Shown here: in pieces, positions 11,601-23,055 of the stretch
Layout of the letters: every line of letters begins with the position of its first letter
How positions within the stretch are numbered: the stretch's first letter is position 1
Assembly (NCBI GenBank): GCA_030737835.1
Contig: CM060855.1
Location: 7,789,786 to 7,853,785, forward strand
Reading direction: 5' to 3'
DNA: 64,000 nt
DNA from: Acorus gramineus
Taxonomy: Eukaryota; Streptophyta; Magnoliopsida; Acorales; Acoraceae
Position numbers and translations under genes: made by a program
The notes under the pieces: model-generated
What the model saw: the letters and a program-made list of their open reading frames with translations, nothing else
The model's database searches: none
Told to the model about the DNA's origin: nothing

Positions 11601-12281
11601 AAATTGAATAAAACAAGGGCAAGTTGAAGAGAAGAGTTTTGGAATAGACTAGAAAGAATTAAGAATGGGATGGAAAAGAATTCTTCAAAAGCAGATGCTT
11701 TTTAATTAGTCTATTTTTGGAACATAATATTTCTGGACATTATTGGAATCAACAGAATAAAGATTGCAAAAAGGAATATGCATTTTCCTTTTTTGTTAAA
11801 ATAACATATACCCCCATTTTATATGACCCACATAATCATATAGAAAGAGTAGAATTATATATATATATATACACATATATAGAAGGATACTGTGCCACTG
11901 CCAATAAAGTTTTATTCAAATGCACTGTCAACCAGTCAAATCACAAAATAGCATAAAAAAACAGGAGCTCTTTATCTCTTGAAAAATTCATTATACTTTA
12001 ATTTCTTACACGTGCTAATATATATAGAAAATTAGACAGACCTATTGTTTGGTTACAATGCAAGATTTTTTTAACACGAGGATAATGTATGTTTACCACT
12101 TGGTTCCCATAATGATACGATTTAATTTTAAATACATCCTTAATTGAATAGATAGCCTTTTAAATTCAAATATATTAATGGAGGAGCCGAAAGGACAAAC
12201 GTTCAATTAATTGTTGAAATTTAGCTATTACGAGGCTTCTAAGCTTTCAAATTTCAATCAAATTTGTATCACAGACTCTTA
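11601..12281. other. AT-rich intergenic DNA between LINE and MITE
   Basis: Contains a short TA/CA microsatellite near 11855-11880. I see no coding or structural signal in the rest. Confidence 0.4.
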
Positions 12282-12758
12282 GATCTTATTTGACATGGGG
12301 ATAAAGAACAGGGATAAAGAAAAATTGGATTAAATCACTTGTTATTTCATATGACATAAAAAAAAAGAATAATGTATGGACAATTGTCCACATTTTGATA
12401 TAAAAAATAGAGATAGTTTGTTCTGGATAAAATGTGGAACAGACTTTGTCCCAATTTTTTATCCCTATTTTATAAAATTGAGATAATATTGATGACTACT
12501 TTTCCAAAAAAAAACAAAGAATGCGTTCCACTAAACAACATTAATACCCCTATTAATAGGAAGGATAGATTTGATATTTTTTTTAAAAAATTAAAGTTAT
12601 CCCATATTTAATCCACACGTAAGATTGAGGATAAGAAAAAAAAATAAGGATAATAAAAAGCATTAACAAATGCAAATCTTGATAAAAATAGTGGATTTTT
12701 TATCCTCATAAATTAGGCTAAGTTATCCTAAAAACTTATCCATTTACTAAATTAGGCC
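12282..12758. mobile_element. Tourist-like MITE (PIF/Harbinger type)
   Basis: The left end begins GATCTTATTTGACATGGGGA. The right end, reverse complemented, begins GGCCTAATTTAGTAAATGGA. The two match over most of about 22 bases, and the right one resembles the Tourist consensus GGCCT...TTTG. TTA flanks both sides (12279-12281 and 12759-12761), the expected 3-bp target duplication. The 477-bp interior is AT-rich and non-coding, with several GGGATAA-type motifs in both orientations. Confidence 0.65.
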
Positions 12759-12778
12759 TTAGGGGGGTAGTCGATACA

Positions 12779-12938
12779 GACTTTGATAGATTTTTGTAGA
12801 TATTATTTAAGTGATGGACTATTGTAGACTTTGCAGACTTTCATAGACTTTTGCAGACGACTTTGATAGATTTTTGTAGATATTATTTAAGTGATGGACT
12901 ATTGTAGACTTTGCAGACTTTCATAGACTTTTGCAAAT
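12779..12938. repeat. 80-bp tandem duplication in the subterminal repeat zone
   Basis: A unit starting gactttgatagatttttgta at 12779 is repeated almost exactly at 12859, and is followed by shorter degenerate repeats of the same motif to about 13130. Confidence 0.85.
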
Positions 12939-14080
12939 TTTCACAGGCTTTTGCAGACTTTCATAGATTGACTCTCATGGACTTTCACGGACTTTTGTAG
13001 ATTTTCGCATATTAATTCTCATGGACTTTCACATACTTTTATAAATTTTTATAGACTTTCACATATTAACTCTCATAGAATTTCACATACTTTTCTAAAC
13101 TTTCACAAGTGGATTTCTATTGATTCTTTTATACTTGTTTTTAGATTTTTAAAATAACAAATAAAAAACTCGAATATTCAAATTCAACATGAATTATTTA
13201 TACCCAACATAAAATGTAATTTAATTAATAAATATTGATCTTCATATATCTGAATTGCATATTACCAGAATGCCATGATAAAAACACCCATTTTCAAAGT
13301 AAGTATTTGAACATATGTTTGGATGATTATGCTTTTGTAGGAATTGTATATAATCTAAACATATTTCCAAATGCCCCAAATGATCCTGAATTTTATAAGG
13401 AAAAAAACAAAACAACTTTTATTTATGAACAGATAAAATTGAGCTTTTCCTAAATATAATTAAAATATACTTCTTGGTAATTTAATTTTAAGAGTAACTT
13501 TAAGTAATAATCTATTTTTCAAACAAATTTTTCAATACCTCACTCATGAATGCATTTTGATTGGGGACTAGTGAATAATTGGAATGCTGTTGACATATGA
13601 CCGATTGGATGGTTTTGTATGACATATATGGGTGATCTAAGTTCATAGTGATTGTGAATGAATTATTATAGTGTTGTAGTTCATGATAAAGTAAAAATTA
13701 TTATATAATTGTAGTATATGTTGTGAAAATTTCATCAGTTGCAGGAATTTTGATTTTTGAGAGTGTTATTTGTGTAGAGTTGGATTTTAAAAGGATGGTA
13801 CATGGTTTGAGTAAAGACTAATACGAGAATAAAAATATAAAAGATATGAGATAACCATCATTCCATAAAAGAAAGGAGTTCTGTTAAAAGAGAAAAAGAA
13901 AAGATATTCATAATGCTAGAATAAAAGTCCATGAGAATCCCACCCATTTAGGTGGGATTTGTGAAGACTTTTTCCTTTATATTTCTCTCTCTAAAAGTCC
14001 ACAAAATTCCATAATTTATGAAAGTCTTCACAAATCCTATTTAAATTGAATAACACATGAGAAAATGTCTACTATGAGGA

Positions 14081-14360
14081 GTCTCAATCGAATAACGCTA
14101 GACTTTTTGTCCACGAAATAATGTCTCAATCGAATAACACTAGACTTTTTGTCTACGAAATAATATCTCAATCGAATAACAATGGACTTTATGTCCATGA
14201 AATAATGTCTCAATTGAATAATGTTAGACTATTTGTCCACGAAATAATGTCTCAATCGAATAACACTGAATTTTTTATCCACAAAATAATGTCTCAATTG
14301 AATAACGCTGAATTTTTTGTCCATGAACCAATGTCCTGATTGAATAACACAAGATTTTTA
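14081..14360. repeat. 42-bp minisatellite, about seven copies
   Basis: The phrase gtctcaatcgaataac recurs at 14081, 14123, 14165, 14207, 14249, 14291 and (degenerate) 14333, an exact 42-base period. Since 42 is divisible by three, one frame stays open with a 14-residue repeat. I judge that open frame a repeat artefact, as it has no start context, homologue or coding flank. Confidence 0.9.
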
Positions 14361-14412
14361 AATCCATGGACATAGATATTTTGTACATGAAAATCCTAAT
14401 CGGCTACTCTCC

Positions 14413-15206
14413 TTTTAACTTCCCTTGCATTGGTTGGAATTAGATATTTTTTTATTATAATAAAATATCACTTAAAAGAAACAGTGATTCGCTGCATGAT
14501 CCAATGGTACAAGAGGATATGATGATTTTATCTCAAGTGAAGACTTGCTAGTTTTTTAAGCAATTAAGATTCAGGATCCGTTTGGAAACACATATTGAAA
14601 AGTGACTTTTAGAATAAAACTGCTTTTTAAGATGATTTTAGACCTTGATTTTTGTAGAATGCTTTTTTTTTAATTTAGGAATCAATATTTGAAAAGAGTT
14701 TAATGTTTGAGAGAAAAAGTTGCTTTTTAATTCAAACAATCGATTCTGATAAAAAAGCGTTGTTTTTTGGCTTTTTAAAACACAGATTTCAAGGGAAAAA
14801 TTAAAAAGAATTTTTTTTTTTTTTAATTTAACATACACGATAGATAATTTAAAATTAAATATAATGCATCGGAAATTCGTTTTTACCATACATTTTAACA
14901 CATATCAAAATTTTAAAAATTTCAAATTAGAGTAAAATTTGATCAGGTTTTTAGTTCAAATCATTCAAATTTTGAATTTATATTTAAAAAATTATATTTT
15001 TAGAATATTTTTATATATTTCAGGTCATATTTTTATTAGATTAAATAATTTTTTTCTTAGATTATCTATATGCTATTATATATATATGTATATTACCTTA
15101 TATGTACTTGTAAATTTTAATTTAATATTAAAATAAATAAATATATAGTAGATGGTATATTTTTAATAAATTATAAAAACATTACTATAAAAATATACTA
15201 CCTTAC

Positions 15207-15245
<39 letters not shown>

Positions 15246-16500
15246 GTATCACTTTATTTTTGTTTTTTTTATATTGAATAAAATGGAAGAAAATTTTGAT
15301 TTATAAATTTTTAATTTTCATTATTGCTCCTACATAATCGTAGTATATTGATTTGTTTTTTATATTATTCCCTTAAATATCTCCTTCAATTTGCTTTTTA
15401 ATTTGTGCATAGAGTTTATTATTATTATTGTACATATAAATACACCATTAACAGTTTAATAGGAAAAATTGAAAAATTTCGTTATAAAATATTTTTTGAC
15501 ATTCTAAATTTTTAAAGAATTTTGAGACACTAATATATGCTTTATATTATACAAAAAAATTTATATGCAAGACACTTATAAAATATAAAAAACAGAAAAA
15601 TTTTAAAAATTTAGAAATATCCAAAAAAATCTTATATATTTATGAATTATAATTTTGACAATTTTAATATTTTTGATAGCATAGTTAAAATATTTAATAG
15701 CATGTAAAACCACTGTCAAATAAAAATCATTCATTATATTAATATTAATTTTCAATCATATGATAATTATGAAATATTTTAAATATGATAAGAGAGTCTT
15801 AAAATTACATGAGGGTATATTAATCTTTTTAGTTTCTAAAATTGAAAAATAAGATTTTTTTTATATAATTTTTAAAAGTAGCTGATTTGAGTATTTTCTA
15901 ACTCTCAAACTATATTTTTAGGGATTTTCCCTAAAATTAAATACAAAATGAGAACAATATCCTGAAATAATTTGTTTGTTGCGTATATTTAAAAACATGT
16001 TATCGATGAATGACATAATCAACATTAATTTCACAAAAAAATCTTCTAAGATTTTCAAAATCCCATGATAATATTTTGATTCCACATTTTCCACCCAGTT
16101 TTTTAATCTTGTTTATTAGATTACCACCAACAGTGTATGGAAATCAGTTTAAAAAAAAAACAGTATATGAGAATCAAAATCCACCTTTAGAAAGGACCCA
16201 AATTCAAAATCATTGGCGAGCCAATGAAAAAACACAACCCCGTGAATAACAAGTTTTTTTGAGAGAGAAACTTGTTGCGTTTACGTTTCTTTTCTTCTCT
16301 CTATCAACACCGTAAACTTTTTCTTTTTTTTTTCTTTTTTTTTTAATGAAAAGAGAAACACAGAGATCAATACAACCCCATCTAAATATTTATTATAAGT
16401 CCAACCATCTTGATATATATAACAAAAAAGATAACCCAAACATATATATATAAAAAACTATATATGATACGAGCATCTTCTTCTATTTTTTTTTTTTCCG
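14413..16500. other. Very AT-rich intergenic DNA
   Basis: Holds long A/T runs, a TA microsatellite at about 15208-15242 and no gene-like frame on either strand. The start (about 14574, atccgtttggaaacacat) resembles a MITE end, but no partner end was found. The last 300 bases are probably the 3' flank of the LEA_3 gene. Confidence 0.4.
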
Positions 16501-16535
16501 TGAAGGCTCGAACTCAGGTCCTTGTGTTTCTTGAT

Positions 16536-17038
16536 TTATTTCTTAAAGAGAATTTTGTTACGCAACTCAACCGCATCGACGTCCTCAAACCGGTCCTCCG
16601 GTGCCCAATTCCCCGTCCTTGGGTTCCTCATCCAGAAGATCTCGCCTTTATGTCCATCCGCGGTGGTCTTCGCCGTTGACATCGACGCCGCTGTGGCCAC
16701 GGATGCTTGTGTCTTTGTCGAGGTTTCCTTTGTCTTGACGGCGGAGTATGATCGCTTGCTGCAACAAAAGAAGGATAGATACATCGATCAATGATTCAAA
16801 GAGAGCTGATATAATTAAGCAATTTCACTAAAACAAGCATTTGATTTTTTAATTTTTTTTTTTCTCCATAAATATACATCTAGATAGATATTTCATTTTA
16901 TGAATATATATACATAATTTGTTACTTAACATGTATGATTCAAACTTTAAAAGAGAGAGGTCATTGTGATGGTTAGAAGACAACAATACATATATACCTG
17001 ATAGAGAGGATGGTTTTGATGGACACCCTAGGAGCCAT
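16536..17038 (-). CDS. Late embryogenesis abundant protein, LEA_3 (Lea5/SAG21-like)
   Basis: Small stress-associated protein of the LEA_3 family, whose plant members usually carry an N-terminal mitochondrial targeting sequence. Two exons on the minus strand, 17038-16998 and 16758-16536, joined by a GT-AG intron (phase 2) give 87 aa. The N-terminus MAPRVSIKTILSISKRSYSA is basic and Ser-rich, as in a mitochondrial presequence. The middle is Thr/Ala-rich. The C-terminal family motif is clear: W-M-x-NPRTGNWAPEDR followed by DVDAVELRNKIL. The length agrees with the family (about 85-110 aa). The 5' leader carries a GA microsatellite. Desiccation, oxidative stress or senescence induction is usual for the family but not readable here. 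Confidence 0.85.
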
Positions 17039-17042
17039 TGTT

Positions 17043-17045
<3 letters not shown>

Positions 17046-17073
<28 letters not shown>
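17046..17073 (-). repeat. GA microsatellite in the LEA_3 leader
   Basis: A 28-base GA run begins 8 bases upstream of the LEA_3 ATG, on its transcribed strand a CT run. This is a common plant 5' UTR feature and a likely polymorphic site. Confidence 0.8.
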
Positions 17074-17076
<3 letters not shown>

Positions 17077-20000
17077 GAATGAATATATGATGAGGGATCA
17101 AGAGGGAGATGGTATGTAATATATAATAGGCGAAATTGCGGGGGTTCGGGTTCCATTATTACAGCTAGCTTTAATTAGGTCATTATGCTGTATAAAGTTT
17201 CAATATATTCTTACGTGATTGGGAAAATTTTAGATATTGCCCTTAAGTATGAGATACTGCATAAAAGATCCTTTCGTGGAAATATCCTTTATTTAAATCC
17301 ACAACTTTTTTTTCAAAAAAGAATATTCTTTTTTTTATATATATATATATACAGTCTTATTTCTCTTTAGTATTCAAATAGATTATTTGTAACCAATCTA
17401 AAGTACATTTTATAATCCATATTTAATTTACTCCATATCATTTCGAATTTTACATTTTATAATTTATACCCACCCCGCCTCGTTTAAAATGAATTGGATT
17501 GCTCGGTCCTTATATTTTTTTTGGATGCTATTACACCTAGATCAATTTCTAACCCCAATTCCAATTTCAGATGCGTCGATAGAAAATTAATGGAGCATAT
17601 GTTTATGTTAACAAGACATATGCTTCAAATTTTTTTTTTATATTTTTTATAAATGTATTTATGTAACTCATTAGAGTATATGCTTTATTTTTTTATAAAA
17701 ATATATACCTCATTAGATGAGATATACTATTTTTAAAAAATTCAAAACATTGACTGAAAATGGGACCGTACGTAACATTATCTTTTTTTTTTAAAAAAAA
17801 AAAAAAAGATCGTGCTACCATCACTTTATTCCAAAGTGATGATTACAAGTTTGGATGGGGCTGAGACTTAAGAGAAGAAGAGAATTAAAAAAAAGGTACA
17901 GGCTTGATCCCCATTGTTAATATAATAAAAAAAATTATATAACAAATTAAATTATTTTTAACATGAATACGAAATTACATTCATAAAAAAAACTTCAATT
18001 TGTTCTTACATATAAAAAATACTAAAATATCAAAATACGTGAAACATAATTTTTTCATTGGAATATATGTGAATGGATGGATGGAGAGAAAAAAAAAGAG
18101 ATAATGATAGTTGAATTTTAACTTTTAGCTATATTAACTTTTTTTTTGTCCCACTTGGTCATTGATTGGGGATCACACTTATCGGGAGCTCGCAAAATCC
18201 AGTTCTTGGGAGATTGACTTCATATCGAGGAGTAAGGGGTTTTTGTGCTCGTTTCGGATGGTCTCAATCCGGGTGGCCTCTCGTCCACTAGGATCTAGTT
18301 GTATAAGCAATTCTCCAAGATTTTATATTTTTATTTTGTGATCGACTTTATTCTAATTCTTCTAACCCTCAATTCAACCATTGCAATTTAATTTTTTTTT
18401 GAACTACGATGCCTACCTTTCTCAAAATACTATATTATGAATTATATTTTGTTTATAGTTCATCACTCCTAATGACCAAATATATGTTGGATTTGCGGGT
18501 TAGATCAGGGTTTAAACATAGAACTCAAACCCAACCCATGTATCACATGGGAGGGGAACATGAAATACAAACTCATCACAGTAGAGGCGGATTGGATAAG
18601 AGCGGATGGGGTTACCAATAAAACCCAGCTATCGTCATTCCTAGGTACAAATGGGCTGAGGAGGGGGCTGACCTTTCATTGTGCAGACCCGGCTCACATT
18701 CAAAAGAGGACCCGTAACATGACTCAACCCAGCCCAACCCGACCAATGCAGACCCAGCCCATGATAACTTTCGTAGCATACATCCGATGTTCCGATCCCG
18801 GCCCAGACCAATCCGCATCCATGTGTGGTCCATGATAACCGGTTATAGCCGGTAAAAGCCGAACGAGACGTGAAGACAGCTAATAAAGCAGGTGAGACGG
18901 GCTGACATTTGGTGCGCTCCGAGATTCGTGCAACTCTCTCTCTCTCTCTCAACCACACGAGAACAATAAAATAAATATAAAATAAATAAAAAGCCAATCG
19001 CAATTTACGGCTTTTCCCTTCTACCTCTTTATGCGTCCATTCACATCGTCCGTAATCACGTACCCCACCTCAAAAATATAAATAACGGGTGAAATTCATT
19101 CATCTCAAAATCTATATGGATTTCATCTTGCTTAAATTTAAATATATATATATATATATAGTCACATTAATTAAACTATCATCTGTTTTTTTAAGAATAT
19201 TCCGTAACTTAATAGTAGCCTCAAAATATATTTCATATAATCCATTAACATTTAAAAATTTAAAAAGATCATAGTAAATGATCAAAATATTTCTGCTTAC
19301 ACAAAATCACCGAATAAGAGTATTTTTCCTCCTCTAATGATCATATTTACGACTATTGGGGTTGTGAAAAAAAGGGAAGCATTTAATTTGTTTTGATGAA
19401 AAAAAAAACTGATTTGGGTGAAAACCATAGGTAATATGGGGTAAAATAGACGGGGATAATATGATAATTAATTCATATGTGATTAATTTAAATATATCTC
19501 AATTTTAGATTGTTCACATAAGGGATGAATCAATTAAAATTATAGAATCAAGGGATTATAAGTGGTTTTTTTTCTTTTTTGTGTTTTTGTTTTATACTTT
19601 CTTTGTTTCTCTCCTTTCCCTTCCGTTATTGTCATTACACTTGTCTAATGATGATAATGAGTTACTTAATGGTAATGAGGGATTATGCGCATTTTATCTA
19701 TAAATATAATACACCGAACGCATTGGATGGACCTTCAACACACCCTCCAATGCGCATTGACTTGTGTATGTTGGGAGAAAAAAGAAGACCCACTTCAGAG
19801 CTTCTTATAGAGAGAGTGAGAGATTCCTCAACGAGGAGATAGAGAGGAGCAGAGTCCACTTTTGCTTTACAGTGGTCAGCCATGCTTTGACATGTTTACT
19901 TCAACCACCACAGTAGTGTCTCTCCTCTCTCTCTTTTTCTAGTCCTTTTTTTTTTTTTTTTTTTTTTTTAATTGTTGTATATATATTAGGCTTTGTATGC

Positions 20001-21050
20001 TTAAATGGTTCTTCTTTTATTTGAGCTTTATATGCTTTTTAGTGAGACTTTTTAAAAAATGGTTTCTTTTGCACTCGTGAGAGAAGCTGATGCTCTCAAC
20101 TCGGACGAGTCCACTCTTTTATTCTTTCAACATCTTTCAATAATTTTATCCCCCCCTAAAAGACATAAAAACCTACCCTCTTTTGTTTTTATCCTATTCT
20201 CTCTCTTTTGGAACCGGATTCTGTTTTTCTGGGTTACCAAAAAACTTTATTTTTTATTTTCATTTTTATCTGGGTATCTTGTTTTATCATCTTCTGCTGG
20301 TTTGTCCTTTGTTGTTTTTGTTGTTGTTGTGGGTGATTGGGTTCAGTACCCTCAGATGCTTAACAGTCTGTGAAAGGTCAAACCTCCCCTGTTTATGCTT
20401 GTCTAACAGTGACTTTGTTCAGAATTACAGTCTGTGTGAAAGGGTCTCTCCAGTAAAAAATAGTTGCTGTTGCACATATTACATAATTGTGGTAACAAAG
20501 GCAGACTTACAATTGCAATTGGTCTTGTTCATCAAAATCTTCCCTTGAATAATTATAAAGAACTATTGTAATAATCTCTAACACACCCATAACAAACTAT
20601 TACAACTATTCATAGTTATAACAGTTTACAAGATATAAAAAATATTTTTATCTAAATTTTTAATATTTAATTTTAACTAATATTCCACTCAATTGAGTGT
20701 CAACTCCAAATAACTTTATATGATGGGTACACAGATACATGGCCCAAACCAATTTTGAAAAACAAGTTATATTCTAAATTGATTAATATCATCTGTTTTT
20801 TACACTCTTTTTCAATTTCTTATAAAACTATTTTGTTGACTGTTAAAACTAAAAGAATCAAAATTTAAAATATAAAATTGAATTTAAAAAAATTCCATGT
20901 GAAACTGATATTATCTATTTGATAATTTGTTCAGCCAACAGTTATTCTGTTGAACTGCTCAAAATGTTTGTTTATTGGTCGTTTTAGGCTCTTCTTTTTG
21001 AGGGATTTTTAGAAATTCTCGGATACCCAATTTGAAGGTCAGTTGTCAGC
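17074..21050. other. Intergenic region, AT-rich, with a GC-richer island
   Basis: The sequence is mostly AT-rich with poly-T/poly-A runs. At 18480-18960 it turns GC-richer and carries repeated acccagccc / aacccgacc phrases, reminiscent of a transposon family but without identifiable ends. A TATA-like tataaatataata at about 19699 is followed by a 9-bp inverted repeat at 19719-19754 and CT/GA tracts, so a short transcript could begin here. I found no protein or known microRNA. Open frames in this stretch look random. Confidence 0.4.
19719..19754. repeat. 9-bp perfect inverted repeat with 18-base loop
   Basis: cgcattgga at 19719-19727 pairs exactly with tccaatgcg at 19746-19754. It lies just downstream of a TATA-like sequence. 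It could be an operator-like palindrome, a hairpin in a leader, or chance. Confidence 0.5.
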
Positions 21051-21057
21051 GGCCGGT

Positions 21058-21063
21058 CACGTG
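21058..21063 (+). promoter_or_regulatory. G-box (CACGTG) in the F-box gene promoter
   Basis: CACGTG in the context gtCACGTGga lies about 750 bases upstream of the F-box ATG and about 60 bases before a CT-rich leader-like stretch (21127-21180). It is a candidate bZIP/bHLH site for light or ABA responses; this is motif evidence only. Confidence 0.4.
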
Positions 21064-21770
21064 GACTTTTATGCACCACCCCCTCTGCTTTTGCTCGCAT
21101 CGAAGTTCGCCTCTTCTATTTAGAACTCTCTCTCTTTCTCTCTGAAACACACACACACAACACACACTCTCTATCCGTGCGCGCATTGTTTGTGTCTGCC
21201 AACACGAACAAAAAGAGCTTCTGAGGAAGTTTCCTTCCTCTCTCACACTCTCCATTACATAAAGAAGAGAACCCAACCTTTCGATTCCACTCCATGTCTC
21301 TACCAAGGTTTCTCTAGCAGGTGCCCTCTCTTTCTTCTTTGTTGGGTCTCCAATGGATCTCTGTTTTTTTCTTTATTCAGCAGTTGTTGTTGTTGATTTT
21401 TTATTTTTCGAAATCGTAGTTCTTATCAGCTGAAAAGATTGTTAGATTCTTTGAAGAAGCGATTTTGTATAGTCTTTTGAAATGGGTTTCGCTTTAGAGA
21501 CTAGAGAGTCAGTGAAGGGAAGAGGTTTCCAAAGATGGCATCTTTAGTCATAGTTTCTCTCCATCTATAGTTCCTATTGGGTTGTTTTTCAAAAAAAAAA
21601 GAAAAAGAAAAAGGTACCTGATTTGGGTTTTCTGTAAAACTATGAAGTTATGAATTTGAGTTTCTTCTCTCTCTTTCAATGATCTTCCAGTCATGGGTGA
21701 AAGAAAGATGCTCTCTTTCAACCATTCAAGCTTAGTCTGCACTACAATTAATCAATTCTTGCTATCATTT

Positions 21771-21774
21771 TCAG
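21771..21774 (+). promoter_or_regulatory. Probable 5' UTR intron acceptor ahead of the F-box ATG
   Basis: A pyrimidine-rich run ending ttttcag lies 31 bases before the start codon at 21805. Candidate donors are agcag|gtgccc near 21318 and aaaag|gtacct near 21612. The leader from about 21130 to 21800 is therefore likely to be spliced, as is common for single-coding-exon F-box genes. Transcript data would be needed to settle the donor. Confidence 0.35.
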
Positions 21775-21804
21775 TCCTCCACACCTCGGAGACTCCCCAA
21801 ACCA

Positions 21805-23055
21805 ATGGATCCGAACCAAGACTCTGCAATGGCGGAACGGAAGACCAAAACCCGTAAACGGAAACAGCCGGAGAGTGCCCCGGCGGCCACCGCCTCGTTA
21901 GACGAGCTGAACCAGGACTTGCTGGAGAGGGTCCTCTCGAGGCTCCCCGCCTCGAGCTTCTTCCGCCTCCGTTCAGTGTGCAAAAGATGGAGTTCAGTCA
22001 TGGAGTCGGCGACCTTCCGCCTCGCCTGCTCCGAAGTCCCCTCCCGCGACCCATGGTTCTTCATGGTCGATCCCCAGCTCGACCGATCGATCGTCTATGA
22101 CACCAGCGAGAACAACTGGAAGAACCTCAACCCCCCATCCCTCCTGAACCAGTCCCACATCTCCAATTCGATGCCCGTGGCCTCCGCCGGGGGTTTGATC
22201 TGCTTCCGCACGGTCTCCGAGGAGTTCGTCGTCCGCAACCCGGTGACCAGGGCGTGCCGGGAGCTCCCCAAGATCGGACCTTTAATCAAGAATCGAACGC
22301 TCCACGCGATAGCCATGAAGTGCTCTGGAGACTATGGTTTGTACAAACTAGTACTCGTTTTCGGGGAGTTCCCGGACCTCTCGATCAGGATCTATGACTC
22401 GATGAAGAATGCGTGGGAAGAAGAGTTCGCATTGCATCGGAGATTCGAAGGTACACCGGATTCTGATGCTGTATGTGGTGATGATGAGACGGTTTATTTC
22501 CTTAGCAAGACCGGAGAAGTGATCGCGACGAACATGCAAAGAAGTCCTTCAAAGCAATACTCATCGATCATAACCCTCGAAGAAGGCGAGGAGGTGCTCT
22601 ATTTCCTGAGCTCTTCGGGGACGCTCGTGGGCTGCAACCTCACCCGCAAGTCCTACATTGAGAGGCCGAGGATTCTGCCTGTCTATTTTGAGTACTCGAT
22701 CGATGTCATTGAGTGCAATGGAGAGGTTGCAGTGGTGGTTTTGTCAGAATTTCTGGAGAGCGCAAGCCTCCGAGTGTGGAAGTTCTTTGACGGGCATTGG
22801 ACTCAGGTCGCAGCGATGAATCCTGCTATGTCTCATGAGTTCTATGGGAAGAAGGCAGACATCAACTGTGTGGGGTGTGGTGATTCGATCTTCATTTGTG
22901 TTAATTCTGGGGAGTCGGGCGGTTGTTGTTGCGCGATAATGTGTGATCTGGGGAACAATGAGTGGGTGGAGCTGCCCAAGTGTGAAGTGGATGGGAGGGT
23001 CAGGGAATTCATGTCTGCCTTTTCATTTGAGCCAAGGATAGAAGCTTGTGTTTGA
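21805..23055 (+). CDS. F-box/kelch-repeat-type protein (HAWAIIAN SKIRT/LCR-like group)
   Basis: Predicted substrate receptor of an SCF (SKP1-CUL1-F-box) ubiquitin ligase. It is an intronless CDS of 416 aa. Residues 14-21 form a basic KTKTRKRK cluster that could be a nuclear signal. The F-box spans about 33-72 with LDELNQDLLERVLSRLPASS and VCKRWSSVMES. The rest has spaced W/Y/GG motifs of a degenerate beta-propeller (PWFFMVDP, WKNLNPPS, RNPVTRACRELP, SLRVWKFFDGHWTQVAAM). It ends FSFEPRIEACV, similar to the FEPRLE-type end of HAWAIIAN SKIRT-like proteins as I recall them. The start at 21805 is the first ATG after the leader. Codon use is strongly GC-biased in the first third. The target protein cannot be inferred. 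Confidence 0.88.
   Translation: MDPNQDSAMAERKTKTRKRKQPESAPAATASLDELNQDLLERVLSRLPASSFFRLRSVCKRWSSVMESATFRLACSEVPSRDPWFFMVDPQLDRSIVYDTSENNWKNLNPPSLLNQSHISNSMPVASAGGLICFRTVSEEFVVRNPVTRACRELPKIGPLIKNRTLHAIAMKCSGDYGLYKLVLVFGEFPDLSIRIYDSMKNAWEEEFALHRRFEGTPDSDAVCGDDETVYFLSKTGEVIATNMQRSPSKQYSSIITLEEGEEVLYFLSSSGTLVGCNLTRKSYIERPRILPVYFEYSIDVIECNGEVAVVVLSEFLESASLRVWKFFDGHWTQVAAMNPAMSHEFYGKKADINCVGCGDSIFICVNSGESGGCCCAIMCDLGNNEWVELPKCEVDGRVREFMSAFSFEPRIEACV

Larger units (their letters stand above)
12762..14412. mobile_element. Non-autonomous DNA transposon with subterminal and 42-bp tandem repeats
   Basis: The left end GGGGGGTAGTCGAT and the reverse-complemented right end GGAGAGTAGCCGAT form a terminal inverted repeat (11 of 14 matches). 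Within 400 bases of the left end there are many degenerate copies of a motif like agactttcatagacttttg, and the same motif appears inverted near 13925-14030. This subterminal-repeat layout is typical of DNA transposons. There is no transposase. The left TTA flank is shared with the adjacent MITE; the right flank is ttttaa, so a TTA duplication is possible but not exact. The superfamily is uncertain (PIF/Harbinger-like is my best guess). Confidence 0.55.

Noticed and set aside
14121..14339. 72-residue periodic open frame
   Set aside because: It is entirely made of the 42-bp minisatellite; the frame is open only because the period is divisible by three.
19730..19960. Possible microRNA precursor near a TATA-like box
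   Set aside because: I compared it by eye with the conserved plant miRNA sequences I know and found none; the only perfect stem is 9 bases.
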